From the NCBI GenBank assembly GCA_003165095.1, contig PLSH01000355.1:1-12903 (forward strand): a stretch of 12,903 nucleotides of DNA, read 5' to 3'. Shown piece after piece: positions 5,987 to 12,271 of this stretch (the first letter of the stretch is position 1; the number at the start of each line of letters is the position of its first letter). This DNA is from Acidobacteriaceae bacterium (GTDB lineage Bacteria; Acidobacteriota; Terriglobia; Terriglobales; Acidobacteriaceae). The notes beneath the pieces were generated by a model. It ran no database searches. It was not told the origin of the DNA and saw nothing but the letters and a program-made list of their open reading frames with translations. A program made the translations under genes and the position numbers.

Positions 5987-6003
5987 CTCTCGCAACGCGA
6001 GAG
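5987..6003 (+). other. Stem-loop in the 3' region of the OmpA-like transcript
   Basis: CTCTCGC, loop AAC, GCGAGAG: 7 perfect pairs. Immediately after it comes CCAAG-GCAA-CTTGG (6006-6019), a 5-bp stem with a GNRA-type GCAA tetraloop, and then the terminator. Upstream, ACGGT/ACCGT (5955-5970) may form another short stem. Confidence 0.6.
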
Positions 6004-6017
6004 AACCAAGGCAACTT

Positions 6018-6049
6018 GGCCCCCGTTAAAAACGGGGGCCGTTTTTTTT
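6018..6049 (+). terminator. Strong intrinsic terminator
   Basis: GGCCCCCGTT, AAA loop, AACGGGGGCC: a 10-bp stem followed by G and eight Ts. It ends the transcript of the OmpA-like gene at 5018-5914, about 100 nt past its stop, and insulates the secreted-protein gene at 6159. Confidence 0.93.
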
Positions 6050-6125
6050 GTGATGTGGGGCGCGGGTCATGGCCTTGCGTTTCGATCCGGTCCATTACCA
6101 TTCTCCGCCGCGGCCGGAAACACCG

Positions 6126-6131
6126 TACAAT
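6126..6131 (+). promoter_or_regulatory. -10 element upstream of the small secreted protein
   Basis: TACAAT, placing transcription start near 6138 and leaving a 21-nt leader that includes the GGAGG ribosome binding site. I see no good -35 hexamer. Confidence 0.45.
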
Positions 6132-6158
6132 GCTTCCATCTATCGAATGGAGGCTTCA

Positions 6159-6617
6159 ATGCGAAAGGTTCTTCTCGCCGTTCTCGTAACGATGTTTGCC
6201 GCAACCATCTCCGCGCCGTTGTTTGCGCAGGGCGCGCCGCCGCAATCGAGCGCAGGACAGCCCTACATTATCGAGTATTACTACAAATGCCAGTGGGGCC
6301 ATCAGCAAGAGTTCCTCGACCTGTTTTTGAAGAACCACTACCCGCTGCTCAAGAAAATTCAGGCGACGGGACGGATCGTGTCGCTGAAGATTGAGGCGCC
6401 TGCTTACCACACGACCGAGGACGGCCGGTGGGATTATCGCGTGACTATCGTCTACAAGGACTCCACGGTGGCGACCAGCTCCAATTCGGACGAAGAGGCA
6501 TTCATCAAGCAGCTATGGCCGGACCAGGATACGTACAAGAGGGAAGAACAGCGGCGGTTTGAGATTCTTCTTGGACACTGGGATTTGCCGGTGACGGATA
6601 TTACGCCGAAGCAGTGA
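6159..6617 (+). CDS. Small secreted protein, unknown function
   Basis: 152 residues. A classic signal peptide covers 1-24 (MRKVLLAVLVTMFAATISAPLFAQ). The mature part begins with a polar linker and then a compact alpha/beta sequence. It has PYIIEYYYKCQWGHQQEFLDLFLKNHYPLLKKIQATGRIVSLKIE (strand, helix, strand), WDYRVTIVYKDS (strand) and a C-terminal helix FIKQLWPDQDTYKREEQRRFEILLGHWD. The beta-alpha-beta order with paired polar helices resembles a dimeric alpha/beta-barrel (ferredoxin-like) fold, but this is only a shape argument. The start is ATG 6159-6161 with GGAGG 5 nt upstream; the in-frame ATG at 6069 would bury the signal peptide and is rejected. One Cys remains in the mature chain. Confidence 0.85.
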   Translation: MRKVLLAVLVTMFAATISAPLFAQGAPPQSSAGQPYIIEYYYKCQWGHQQEFLDLFLKNHYPLLKKIQATGRIVSLKIEAPAYHTTEDGRWDYRVTIVYKDSTVATSSNSDEEAFIKQLWPDQDTYKREEQRRFEILLGHWDLPVTDITPKQ

Positions 6618-6623
6618 TCCGTG

Positions 6624-6658
6624 GTCAGGGATCAGGGACTAGGGACTAGGGACTAGAG
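6624..6658. repeat. Heptanucleotide tandem repeat (5 units)
   Basis: GTCAGGG, ATCAGGG, ACTAGGG, ACTAGGG, ACTAGAG: five 7-bp units in the 69-bp gap between two convergent genes. Imperfect heptads of this (A/G)(C/T)(C/T)AGGG kind are a slippage-prone microsatellite. Confidence 0.85.
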
Positions 6659-6686
6659 AAGCATGGCTGATTGCTGAGCGGAGTCT

Positions 6687-7685
6687 TCAATTGTCTCTTT
6701 GACGCCATTGGCGCACGAGGTCATCGGCGGCTTCGGGCCACTCGGGAAACTGGAAGCCGAAGCCTGCATTGAGGAGTTTTCCCGGAACGACGCGGCGGCT
6801 TTTGAGCACCAACTCAGACTCGGTGCGCAGAAAGAATGCGCCCAGGGCGATGAGCGGGGCGGGCGCGGGAATTCCGTTGGGCACGTTCCAGGCATCGCGC
6901 AACGCGGCCATGAAATCGCGATTGGGCAGGGGATTGGGCGCGGCGAGGTTGATGGGGCCGTCCAATTGCTCGTGTTCGATCAGGAATTCCAAGGAGCGGG
7001 CGAAATCGGACTCGTGAATCCAGGAAACATATTGGCGGCCGCTGCCCTGCGTGCCGCCCAACCCGAATCGCACCAGGCGGGAGAGCACCGCGAAGATGTT
7101 GCCGGGCGCGGGACTGAAGACCAGCGAGGTGCGCAGCGCGATTTTGCGTGTGCGCGGTGTTTCGGATGAGAAAAACGCTGCTTCCCAATCCTTGACCAAC
7201 TGGATGGTCCAGTTCCATTTTTCCGGCGCGCTACGCCGCGCGGAGATCTTCTCATGGCCGCCGAGCTCGCCGGTTGCTTCATCCATGGGACGGTCAAATT
7301 CCGTTCGCTGGGGCGCATGACGGTAGATGGCGGCGGTGGACGCATTCATCCACAGGCGGGGGGGATTCTCGAGGCGGGCAATCACTTGGCCCAGCAGGAG
7401 TGTGGGGACGATGCGGGAGTCGAATAGTTCGCGCCGGTTGCGCGCCGTAGAGCGACAGTTGACGCTGCGGCCGGAGAGGTGGATGCAGACGTCCGCGCCT
7501 TCGAGCGTTTCGACCCAGGGGCCGAGAGTCTTGCCGTCCCAGTGAACCGTGTACCAGGGCGCGGTGTACGGCCCGCGGGTGAGGACGGTGACATGATGGC
7601 CGCGTTCCTGAAAGAACTGCGCCAACATGCGGCCGACCTGGCCACTGCCTCCAGGCATCACGATGCGCAGCGCCTTTGAATCCAT
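6687..7685 (-). CDS. TIGR01777-family NAD(P)-binding epimerase (SulA/YfcH-type)
   Basis: 332 residues of the extended short-chain dehydrogenase superfamily; predicted nucleotide-sugar epimerase, substrate unknown. Seen: Rossmann glycine motif MPGGSGQVGRML (10-21), HLSGRSVNCR (69-78), MNASTAAIYR (113-122), the Asp/Trp motif VSWIHESDFARSLEFLI (220-236), LAAPNPLPNRDFM (248-259), and a C-terminal DUF1731-like segment (about 270-325, FLRTESELVLKSRRVVPGKLLNAGFGFQFP). This order is typical of TIGR01777. The start is ATG 7683-7685 with GGGGAG 8 nt upstream. The frame is open a further 300 bp upstream, but that stretch is not protein-like. The family's usual SSAVGYYG-like motif here reads NASTAAIYR, so the active-site serine/tyrosine pair is somewhat altered. 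Confidence 0.92.
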   Translation of the reverse strand: MDSKALRIVMPGGSGQVGRMLAQFFQERGHHVTVLTRGPYTAPWYTVHWDGKTLGPWVETLEGADVCIHLSGRSVNCRSTARNRRELFDSRIVPTLLLGQVIARLENPPRLWMNASTAAIYRHAPQRTEFDRPMDEATGELGGHEKISARRSAPEKWNWTIQLVKDWEAAFFSSETPRTRKIALRTSLVFSPAPGNIFAVLSRLVRFGLGGTQGSGRQYVSWIHESDFARSLEFLIEHEQLDGPINLAAPNPLPNRDFMAALRDAWNVPNGIPAPAPLIALGAFFLRTESELVLKSRRVVPGKLLNAGFGFQFPEWPEAADDLVRQWRQRDN

Positions 7686-7994
7686 CGTCAAATCTCCCCG
7701 TAAATCTCTTTGAGCAATTCTCCGGCAGACCTGAAAAGCGGCCTCAGGAGCGGATGCCGGGCCATTTTCAGGGCCAGCATCAACATTCTGCGCGTTTTCT
7801 CGAAGAGTATGTCTATCCGCGCCTGGCGGGAGGTCAAAAAAAGTGAACACGTTCAACAATATTTTAACGGGGCAGATTTCGTGGCGGGCTGGATTTGGAT
7901 TATCCAGGTTCACGCGGGGCCATTGAGGCCGGAATGAGACAGAGGCTCGGCTAGGTAAGTGCGGGGTGGATTTGGTGCCGATCACGAGTTGGGC
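7686..7994. other. 309-bp gap without a convincing gene
   Basis: Separates the beta-solenoid gene from the epimerase gene, both minus strand. It has an AT-rich core (7835-7870), a short dyad TGAAC-AC-GTTCA (7844-7855) and TTGACC on the minus strand next to a T7 run, without a proper -10 at 16-18 nt. It probably contains the epimerase promoter, but I cannot pin it down. Open frames on both strands have no domain or membrane signature. Confidence 0.4.
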
Positions 7995-8549
7995 CTAGAG
8001 CGGGGGTGGAATCGGATAACCCTGGGCGAAGAAGCGGCGCCTGCGGGAACGGGCGACGTTGACGATCAGCACCACAAACAGAACGATCAATGTCATGGGG
8101 ACGTAGAAGATGAATCCCGGTATCGTTACGCGGTCGCCATGGACGGAAACCGAATCCGGCGTGTGAATCGAGCCGAAAATGGCCACCATATCGTGTCCGA
8201 CGGAGACATTTTCGCCCAGATGAATGCCGCCGAAGAAGTTGACCATGTCGTGATCGATAGTGGTGTTGTCGGCGGCGGTAATACGGCCGAAGAAGTTTAC
8301 GACGTCGTGGTGCGCTGCGCCGTCGATATAGACGTTTCCAAAGAAAACGACGATGTCTCCCGAAACATTTCCTTTAACCGTCGCGTTGCAGAAGAAGCAG
8401 ACGGCATCGCGAACGGAAGCGCCGGAAAGCACATTTATGTTTTTGAAGAAATGGACTTCGTCCTGATCGGCGCGAGCGGGTGCAGCTCCGGCCGCAAGAA
8501 GTGCGGCGAACAGGAAACCCGCGAGCATGGCTGGAACTCTGGGCATCAT
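7995..8549 (-). CDS. Membrane-anchored beta-solenoid repeat protein (bactofilin-like repeats)
   Basis: 184 residues. Signal peptide 1-27 (MLAGFLFAALLAAGAAPARA), then at least five repeats of 17-19 residues built on DxVxFFGxI/V: CFFC 51-54, VFFG 68-71, NFFG 85-88, NFFG 104-107, AIFG 123-126. Then comes a membrane helix (about 146-166, FIFYVPMTLIVLFVVLIVNVA), a basic RSRRRRFF stop-transfer and a Pro-rich tail. The repeat length and hydrophobic rungs suit a right-handed beta-helix like bactofilin (polymer-forming cytoskeletal) repeats, but here it would lie outside the cytoplasmic membrane. Tandem ATGs at 8549 and 8546 have no RBS. TATAGT ends 7 nt before the second ATG, so a leaderless start at 8546 is possible. 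It lies only 41 nt after the TonB-receptor gene. Function unknown. Confidence 0.82.
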   Translation of the reverse strand: MMPRVPAMLAGFLFAALLAAGAAPARADQDEVHFFKNINVLSGASVRDAVCFFCNATVKGNVSGDIVVFFGNVYIDGAAHHDVVNFFGRITAADNTTIDHDMVNFFGGIHLGENVSVGHDMVAIFGSIHTPDSVSVHGDRVTIPGFIFYVPMTLIVLFVVLIVNVARSRRRRFFAQGYPIPPPL

Positions 8550-8553
8550 GCCA

Positions 8554-8559
8554 ACTATA
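8554..8559 (-). promoter_or_regulatory. -10-like box before the beta-solenoid gene
   Basis: TATAGT on the minus strand, followed by 7 nt and the second ATG (8546), consistent with a leaderless start. No good -35. The gene may also be read through from the receptor gene. Confidence 0.4.
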
Positions 8560-8590
8560 CGCGCAGGCTGGCGCGGCGGTTCCCTTGAAT

Positions 8591-11290
8591 TTAAAATTCG
8601 AAGCGCATGGCCAACTGAATCCGGCGGGGAGGCGCAACCGAGGTGGCCTCGCCGAACGAGGTCGTGCTCTCCTCTGTGTCGATCCCCTGCGCATTCACAT
8701 GGTTAAGCACGTTGAAGGAGCTGGCCGAGAAGCCCAGCCGGGGCGCTTCGTCGGCTTTGTTCTGGGTAATGGCGAAATCGTGTCCCCAGCGCAGGTCGAG
8801 GTCCACATAGCCCGGTCCGGCTTCGGAGTTGCGGTCGACGCCCTCGGGCCGGGTGTTGAACAGGCCATCTCCATAGAAGTCGGTCCCGGTGAGAATCGTC
8901 CAGGGCGAGCCGGTGTTGGCGAATACCCCCGCCGCCACATTCAGGAGGCTTTTGGGCTGGAACATGGCGTACATTCCGAGGCGCTGATGCCGGTCATAGC
9001 CGGTGTTGGACCACTCGTCGCCTGGATCCTGCTGATTTTGCGGAAACCAGCCGATGCCGCCGGTATTGGACTCGTAATGGGACCAGGTGTAGCGCCCGAA
9101 TCCGGTGAAGTACTTGTTCCAGCGTCCACGGTAGGAGATGTCCATTCCGTTGCCCGCATAAAATGCTGCAGGCTGCATCTGCCGGATGCGGCCATAGGCC
9201 GAATTGGGCCGCAGCGTATAGCCGGACTGGGGCGTGGGGGCGTTGATGTCGATGGAGCGGAACATGTCAATGCCGCGCATGGAATACACGCTGACGGTTC
9301 CGGTGGCGCGTTCGCCGAGTTGGCGCTCGATGGATAGGCCGTAATGGATCTGGTAGGGAATCCTGGCGTTGGGCTCGAGTTGTGCGAGGGCCGGAGGCTG
9401 GGCGGTCAGGTTCACGCAGCCAGGTTCGGTGATCGGGACGCAGCCTGTGGAGGGCAGAGCGGCGGGGTTCAGGGATAGAATCACGGACCTGCGGCGGGCG
9501 TTTCCATAGCGCTCCAGGTCGAGAAGCGGGCCGCCGCCGAAGCGGTCGTAGTAGATGCCGCCGCCGCCGCGCAAGATGATCTTAGATTGCTGGTCAAGCA
9601 CCCAGGCGAAGGAGAGGCGCGGAGAGAATCCGAGGCGCCGCTGGGCAAGAAAGTTTTGCCAGTCGTAGCGCAAGCCCGGCGTAATTGCGAACCGGCTGTT
9701 GACCTTGTACTGGTCTTGAATGAACGCACCCATCTCCTGCTGGTGGTAGATGAAATGCGTGTCGCCGGTGTTCTCAGAAAAGCCGGAGGGCAGGTTGGCG
9801 GCGTAGTTCTGGAAGGTAGTCGCCAGCACGGTAACGCCATCGGGAGCGAGGGTGGGCCCGAAGGTATAAGTACCCAGCTCGTTGGTTTGGTCGTGGAATG
9901 CTCGGCGGCTCATGTGAGGAATGCTGATGCCGTACTTGACGAGGCTGCGCCCGTGAACCCAGGTGACTATATCCGATAGGCGGGCGTTGTATTCCGTTCC
10001 GAATGAGTCGGACTGAGCGGAGCCGCCGAGAAAATCTCCAGGCAGGCTGATGCGGGCGGCCTCGAAGGCGTCCTGATTGCGGCTGGAGGTGTGTTCGGCC
10101 ACGAGCGAGAGCTGGTTCAGGGTGACGGCGGACAGCGTGGAGTCGACGTGGCCCACCAGGTCGTCCTCGCGATATTCGCTGTTGTAACCGGCGGAGGCCA
10201 GCGTCGGTCCGCCCACGCCCTGATTCTGCCCGGTCCAATCCTGATAGCTGTACTGAACGTAGCCGGAGTGCTTTTCTCCAAACTGGTGGGCGGCTCTGAG
10301 GCTGAATTCGGTATCCCTAGTGGGGGCAGGCACATTGGCCTCGAATGCGCCGGAGGGGTCGGATGTGGTGGGCGCAAGAGCGGCGATGACGACTGAATCC
10401 AGATCCTCTTCAGCGCGATCGAAGGAGACGAGGAAGCTGGAGTTTTTGGCGTGCGGAATGGGGCCTGTGGCGCTGCCTTCATAGATGCGCCGCTGCTCGA
10501 AGGGCTTGGAGGGCGCCAAGGCGTTTTGGGCGTTCATGGCGGAATCGCGGAAGTAGAAGTTCAGCTGGCCGTGGAAGTTCTGCGCGGCGGACTTGGTGAT
10601 GATCTCCATCTGTCCGCGGCCCGGATAGTAGTAACGCGCGGAGTAGGGATCCTGGTTGATCTGCACTTCCTGCACGGCAGAGGCGGAGACGGTGACGCGG
10701 TTTGCCTCAACGCCATCGACGACGAGGCCGCTGCCGCCGGTTGCGGCGACGTCGGAGTCAAGGAAAGCACCCATGGCGGAGACAAAGTCGTTATCGAAGA
10801 TGGGCAGCGACTTGAGGTCGTCGGCGGTCATGACCGACGAGTCGTGATTTTCGTCGGTGGCGGTGAGCTCCTGATTTGTATTGGCACTTACCACGATGTT
10901 GGTCGCGGTGGGGGCGATGGGAAGCATGATATGCAGCGGCGCAGCCAATCGAGCCGCCTGGGCAGTGAGGGGAGCCGGGCCCGGAGCGGCGATCGAGACT
11001 TCAGAACGGATGGTCTTGAATCCTGCGGCCGAGGCTACCAGGGTGTATGCGCCCGGGCGGGGCGCAACTATCAGGAAGCTTCCATCCGAACCAGATTGGA
11101 ACTTGCCCTGGAGCGCGCCGTTCGAGTCGAGTAAATCGATCTCGGCATTGGGAATGATGGCGCCGTTGGAATCCAAAACGAGGCCGCGCATGGTGGGGGA
11201 TTGCGGGGGAGCCTGGACTGTGGGATTGCCGGCGAGCGCCGCTACCGGCAGAGACAGGATGAGAGCAATGAAAAGAGCAAAAGAACGCAT
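8591..11290 (-). CDS. Oar-like TonB-dependent receptor with carboxypeptidase-regulatory-like domain
   Basis: 899-residue outer-membrane protein of the acidobacterial Oar/TonB-receptor type; ligand unknown (such proteins are usually linked to uptake of oligosaccharides or other bulky substrates). Signal peptide 1-20 (MRSFALFIALILSLPVAALA). A Ig-like CarboxypepD_reg domain covers about 34-125 (RGLVLDSNGAIIPNAEIDLLDSNG, GSFLIVAPRPGAYTLVASAAGF). A plug domain follows from about 130 to 235 (TADDLKSLPIF, GLVVDGVEANR, AVQEVQINQDPYSARYYYPGRGQMEIITK), then a long beta-barrel ending in RRIQLAMRFEF with a C-terminal Phe as expected for outer-membrane insertion. The start is ATG 11288-11290 with GAGG 8 nt upstream; the in-frame ATG at 11374 would precede the signal peptide by 28 residues and is rejected. 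It is somewhat shorter than many acidobacterial Oar proteins (about 1000-1200). The nearby HAD phosphatase gene is 117 nt upstream. Confidence 0.93.
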   Translation of the reverse strand: MRSFALFIALILSLPVAALAGNPTVQAPPQSPTMRGLVLDSNGAIIPNAEIDLLDSNGALQGKFQSGSDGSFLIVAPRPGAYTLVASAAGFKTIRSEVSIAAPGPAPLTAQAARLAAPLHIMLPIAPTATNIVVSANTNQELTATDENHDSSVMTADDLKSLPIFDNDFVSAMGAFLDSDVAATGGSGLVVDGVEANRVTVSASAVQEVQINQDPYSARYYYPGRGQMEIITKSAAQNFHGQLNFYFRDSAMNAQNALAPSKPFEQRRIYEGSATGPIPHAKNSSFLVSFDRAEEDLDSVVIAALAPTTSDPSGAFEANVPAPTRDTEFSLRAAHQFGEKHSGYVQYSYQDWTGQNQGVGGPTLASAGYNSEYREDDLVGHVDSTLSAVTLNQLSLVAEHTSSRNQDAFEAARISLPGDFLGGSAQSDSFGTEYNARLSDIVTWVHGRSLVKYGISIPHMSRRAFHDQTNELGTYTFGPTLAPDGVTVLATTFQNYAANLPSGFSENTGDTHFIYHQQEMGAFIQDQYKVNSRFAITPGLRYDWQNFLAQRRLGFSPRLSFAWVLDQQSKIILRGGGGIYYDRFGGGPLLDLERYGNARRRSVILSLNPAALPSTGCVPITEPGCVNLTAQPPALAQLEPNARIPYQIHYGLSIERQLGERATGTVSVYSMRGIDMFRSIDINAPTPQSGYTLRPNSAYGRIRQMQPAAFYAGNGMDISYRGRWNKYFTGFGRYTWSHYESNTGGIGWFPQNQQDPGDEWSNTGYDRHQRLGMYAMFQPKSLLNVAAGVFANTGSPWTILTGTDFYGDGLFNTRPEGVDRNSEAGPGYVDLDLRWGHDFAITQNKADEAPRLGFSASSFNVLNHVNAQGIDTEESTTSFGEATSVAPPRRIQLAMRFEF

Positions 11291-11407
11291 GACAAGAACC
11301 TCAGCAAAAAATAGATGAAACAAAGAAATCAAGCGTCGTTCTACTGTGGGGCCTTTCATCGTTGTGAAGCACAACTCAGTGTATCTCGGAACAAAAGCGA
11401 AGAAATA

Positions 11408-12151
11408 CTAAGGCCTTATGTCGATTTTCGCAGGACTAAGCGCCTGCGTCCACTCAGAGGCCCGGTCGACGAGGATGTCGGGCGGCGTATCCATAAGATT
11501 CTGCGGGCCAAATCCGAAGGCGCAGCCGATGGACCAGGCTCCGGCGTTGCGTGCGGTGAGAATGTCGACATGGCTGTCGCCGATCATAGCCGTCTCCGCA
11601 GGCAGCGCGCCGGTCTCTTCCATCAGGGTGCGCAGGCCTAGCGGGTCGGGCTTTTTTACGGGAAAGCTGTCGCCGCCATAGATTTGCAGGAAATAGCCGG
11701 CCAGGCCGAGGCCTTCGCAGATTCCCCTGGCGGGGCGCACCGGTTTATTGGTCAGGACGGCCATGGTTCTCTTTAGCGCGCCGGGCGTATCGTGGACTTC
11801 CTCGAGGGCTTTGAGGGCCTCAAGGACGCCTTTGTAGGCGTAGGTGAAGTCGAGCTTGTGTTCGCGATAGTACTGGAGGAAGAATGCATAGGCCTTTTCG
11901 AGCAAGGCGGGATCGACGGAGTCGGGGCTGAGGTTGCCAGCCAGGGCGAGCGAGCGGCGCATGAGCATGGGCGCTCCGTTGCCGACGAAGCCGGCGATGG
12001 CGGGATCGGGGAGCGGCTGGAGGTGAAACTCGGCGAGCGTGGCGTTGACGCTGTTGCACAAATCCTGCGCGGAGTCGATCAGAGTGCCATCCAGATCGAA
12101 TACGAGGAGCTTCAACCGATCGACGGGGATGGGACGAAAGACATGAACCAT
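11408..12151 (-). CDS. gph: HAD hydrolase, phosphoglycolate-phosphatase type
   Basis: 247 residues. Cytoplasmic phosphatase that in its namesake removes phosphate from 2-phosphoglycolate formed by oxidative DNA repair or oxygenase side reactions; substrate assignment within this HAD subfamily is tentative. All four HAD motifs are seen: FDLDGTLIDS (18-27, nucleophile Asp19, acid Asp21), LTNKP (134-138), KKPDP (Lys167) and GDSHVDI (191-197, Asp192, Asp196). A helical cap (about 28-115) lies between motifs I and II, as in Gph (C1 cap). ATG at 12149-12151 has no Shine-Dalgarno; TAAACT ends 6 nt before it, suggesting leaderless initiation. It is divergent from the acid phosphatase gene with a 120-nt shared control region, and followed by the TonB receptor on the same strand. 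Confidence 0.88.
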   Translation of the reverse strand: MVHVFRPIPVDRLKLLVFDLDGTLIDSAQDLCNSVNATLAEFHLQPLPDPAIAGFVGNGAPMLMRRSLALAGNLSPDSVDPALLEKAYAFFLQYYREHKLDFTYAYKGVLEALKALEEVHDTPGALKRTMAVLTNKPVRPARGICEGLGLAGYFLQIYGGDSFPVKKPDPLGLRTLMEETGALPAETAMIGDSHVDILTARNAGAWSIGCAFGFGPQNLMDTPPDILVDRASEWTQALSPAKIDIRP

Positions 12152-12157
12152 GTATTT

Positions 12158-12163
12158 AGTTTA
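12158..12163 (-). promoter_or_regulatory. -10-like box before the gph-type gene
   Basis: TAAACT on the minus strand, 6 nt before the ATG at 12151, with no ribosome binding site between. No -35 at the right distance. It is the third case of this geometry in the window. Confidence 0.4.
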
Positions 12164-12271
12164 ACGGGAACGGGGAAGAGGGCGGCAAAGGAGATGGCCG
12201 GCCGGCGAATCATTTAGACTTTTCAGGCGCGGTTCGATTTTTGCCGCAAGGCCTATAAGGAGTAACGCGTT

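Noticed and set aside
7844..7855. TGAAC-AC-GTTCA dyad, considered as a LexA/SOS box
   Set aside because: Half-sites resemble GAAC/GTTC but the spacing is 2 nt rather than the 4 of the Gram-positive-type LexA box, and the neighbouring genes are not SOS genes.
7686..7985. 100-residue N-terminal extension of the epimerase
   Set aside because: No RBS at the upstream ATG, no recognisable sequence, and the ATG at 7685 has GGGGAG at good distance and starts the Rossmann fold as the family does.
7959..9337. Two long plus-strand open frames (7959-8588 and 8480-9337)
   Set aside because: Both are antisense to the beta-solenoid and TonB-receptor genes, which have signal peptides and recognisable domains; no RBS or domain in the plus-strand frames.
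10451..11134. Plus-strand open frame of 227 codons
   Set aside because: Antisense to the plug and carboxypeptidase-like domain of the receptor; no independent support.
12254..12259. TATAAG as -10 box for the acid phosphatase
   Set aside because: It overlaps the AAGGAG ribosome binding site; transcription from it would begin after that site, so the box is probably coincidental.
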